This document shows, in pieces, positions 62,666 through 64,000 of a stretch of DNA of 64,000 bases (positions within the stretch are counted from its first letter, which is position 1; the number at the start of each line of letters is the position of its first letter). This DNA is from Allodiplogaster sudhausi (taxonomy: Eukaryota; Nematoda; Chromadorea; Rhabditida; Diplogasteridae): assembly GCA_945643635.1 (NCBI GenBank), contig CALZFC010000029.1:301001-365000 (forward strand), read 5' to 3'. Made by a program: the position numbers and the translations under genes. The notes beneath the pieces are model-generated. The model was given only the letters and a program-made list of their open reading frames with translations, ran no database searches and was not told where the DNA came from.

Positions 62666-64000
62666 TCCTTTGAGATTCCAGAAGAGAACAGTGAGCGTGT
62701 GTTGAAGAGGAATAAAAAGAAGTAGAAGGAGAAGATCTGACGCGCAACCTTGCACTTTATGTGCACTATCTACCCCCCGCCCCCTGCCCCTAGGGGGGGG
62801 GTTTGAGAGAGGACACCCTTTGATGGGACAGACTTGAGGCTGAGTCGAAGGACATCACCATGAAAAACAACGCGTACCACCCCGATCCCCTCCCCTTTCC
62901 TCGCCCACCCCCCTCTTCCTCCGAACTAAGAGGAACCTCCCTCCTATGTGCCTTCTCACCCTCGGATTACGAGGGGGATGATGAGAATGCCTAATGTTTT
63001 AGTTTTTTTTCATTTAGAAAAGAAGTAGCATTGTATTCTGAATGCTGGCTACCATATTTCTCTAAAAATTCAGAGTTTGAAAATCACTATAAAAAGATAC
63101 TATGTGAGTGCATGAAGAACGATAGGAGAGCGTTAGGATGGGGGAAAGATAGAGATAGAGTGATAGTGAGAGGTTTAAAGAGAGCGAGCGAGAGAGTGAG
63201 AGTGTGAGAGAGATCTTGGTTATGGCCAAAGATGAGAGAGATAGATAAAGTAGGAACAGATTATAGACTGATAAGTCCAGTTATCATTACGATTACGAGA
63301 TCAGTGTAATTTCTTACTGTATTATGGGCAAGCGTACACGTGTGAATCAACAACATTGTTAAATAATAGCAACATATAAGGCAAAAACTGGTCGAATGGA
63401 ACTCGCGATGAATACCAGCGACTCATCCCCATCTGAGCGTTTAATTCCTGACGTGATAAATTGATTGATTGATCGAACATAAATAGAAATGAAATGTGCA
63501 TACATCCATAGTATATACAAACATATGAATAAATGCAAAACTGCTCACCTGTCTCGTAGCGCGGTAAGTTGCTCATTCGTTCGTCCCAAAACTAGACTGA
63601 AGCTTTCTCTCTCCCTCTCTCTCTTTCTCACCGTCTCTCTGTCTCATTCTCTCTCTTTCTCTCCCTCTCTCTTTCGCTCTATCTCTCTCTCTCTCTCTCT
63701 CTCGATTGATCATTGGCAATGAGGCGTTCTATAATGACCAAATGATGGGGGAAAGTACAAACAGGCGAGGGTTCGATGGAGATAGACAAGGAAGGAAAAG
63801 AAAAGAGAGAGAGGTGACTAGAGAGGAAGAGAGATGAAGAGATAGAGAAAGAGAGAGAGCGAAAACCGATCACAGCTAGTGCCGAGGGGATAATAGCAAG
63901 GTTCGCGCGGGGCTATTTATTCTCTCTTTCACTACTTTTCTCGATGTCTCTCCATTCTATCTCTTCACTTTCTATCTAATGTCATACTCTCTCACTCGTT

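Larger units (their letters stand above)
56275..64000. other. Repeat-rich region without a supported gene
   Basis: Dominated by GA tracts (for example 57030-57135, 57540-57935, 59120-59250, 59885-60075, 61930-62045) and CT tracts (58030-58165, 60160-60245, 63605-63705). Candidate exon-like islands at 59390-59520 (donor G|GTAAAC) and 61230-61400 have no supporting partner. A G/C homopolymer cluster lies at 62770-62930. A copy of the GAATTCGCGCC dispersed repeat lies at 62530-62665. Confidence 0.6.

Overview
The window is nuclear DNA from an animal, probably an invertebrate whose lineage I cannot name. Genes are split into many short GC-rich exons by AT-rich introns. GA/CT microsatellites are abundant, and so are short palindromic ACATATGT stretches. 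The clearest gene families are alpha-tubulin and an animal-type DEG/ENaC (degenerin / epithelial sodium channel) protein.

Layout. (1) 1-5155: mostly GA/CT-rich repeats, with a few orphan exon candidates around 2196-3320. (2) 5156-9431, possibly to 9897: an alpha-tubulin gene on the + strand with at least 14 coding exons, an unusual N-terminal extension and a possible Ser/Arg-rich alternative C-terminus. (3) 10058-35690 and 35700-47300: a tandem duplication of one 31-exon DEG/ENaC-like gene with its upstream region. The second copy (38124-47189) reads through as about 1083 residues. The first copy (12148-35566) keeps all 31 exons but has two frameshifting exon lesions and is swollen from 9 kb to 23 kb by transposons. 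(4) 47190-48319: decayed remnants, including a third relic of the DEG/ENaC last exon. (5) 56274-48320 on the - strand: a 14-exon gene I assembled by matching splice phases. It encodes a predicted secreted or signal-anchored protein of about 925 residues, very rich in Ser/Thr/Pro with an Arg-rich C-terminus; I do not recognise the family. (6) 56275-64000: almost entirely purine-rich or pyrimidine-rich simple repeats, with no gene I can support.

The transposon content of DEG/ENaC copy 1 is the richest part. It holds two TTAA-flanked long foldback elements side by side and the truncated palindrome of a third. It also holds two Harbinger-like elements with CAG/CTG target duplications, a Tc1/mariner-like TA-flanked element, two members of a TACCGTATTTTCTC miniature element family (a third lies in a tubulin intron), a retroelement fragment and other inverted-repeat elements. 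Because copy 2 preserves the empty sites, several insertion boundaries can be read directly.

The two expressed-looking membrane or secreted products (DEG/ENaC copy 2 and the Ser/Thr/Pro-rich protein) and tubulin show no evident pathway link. Their proximity looks incidental. All exon models are hand-built from splice sites, reading frame and paralogue comparison; no transcript or database was consulted.
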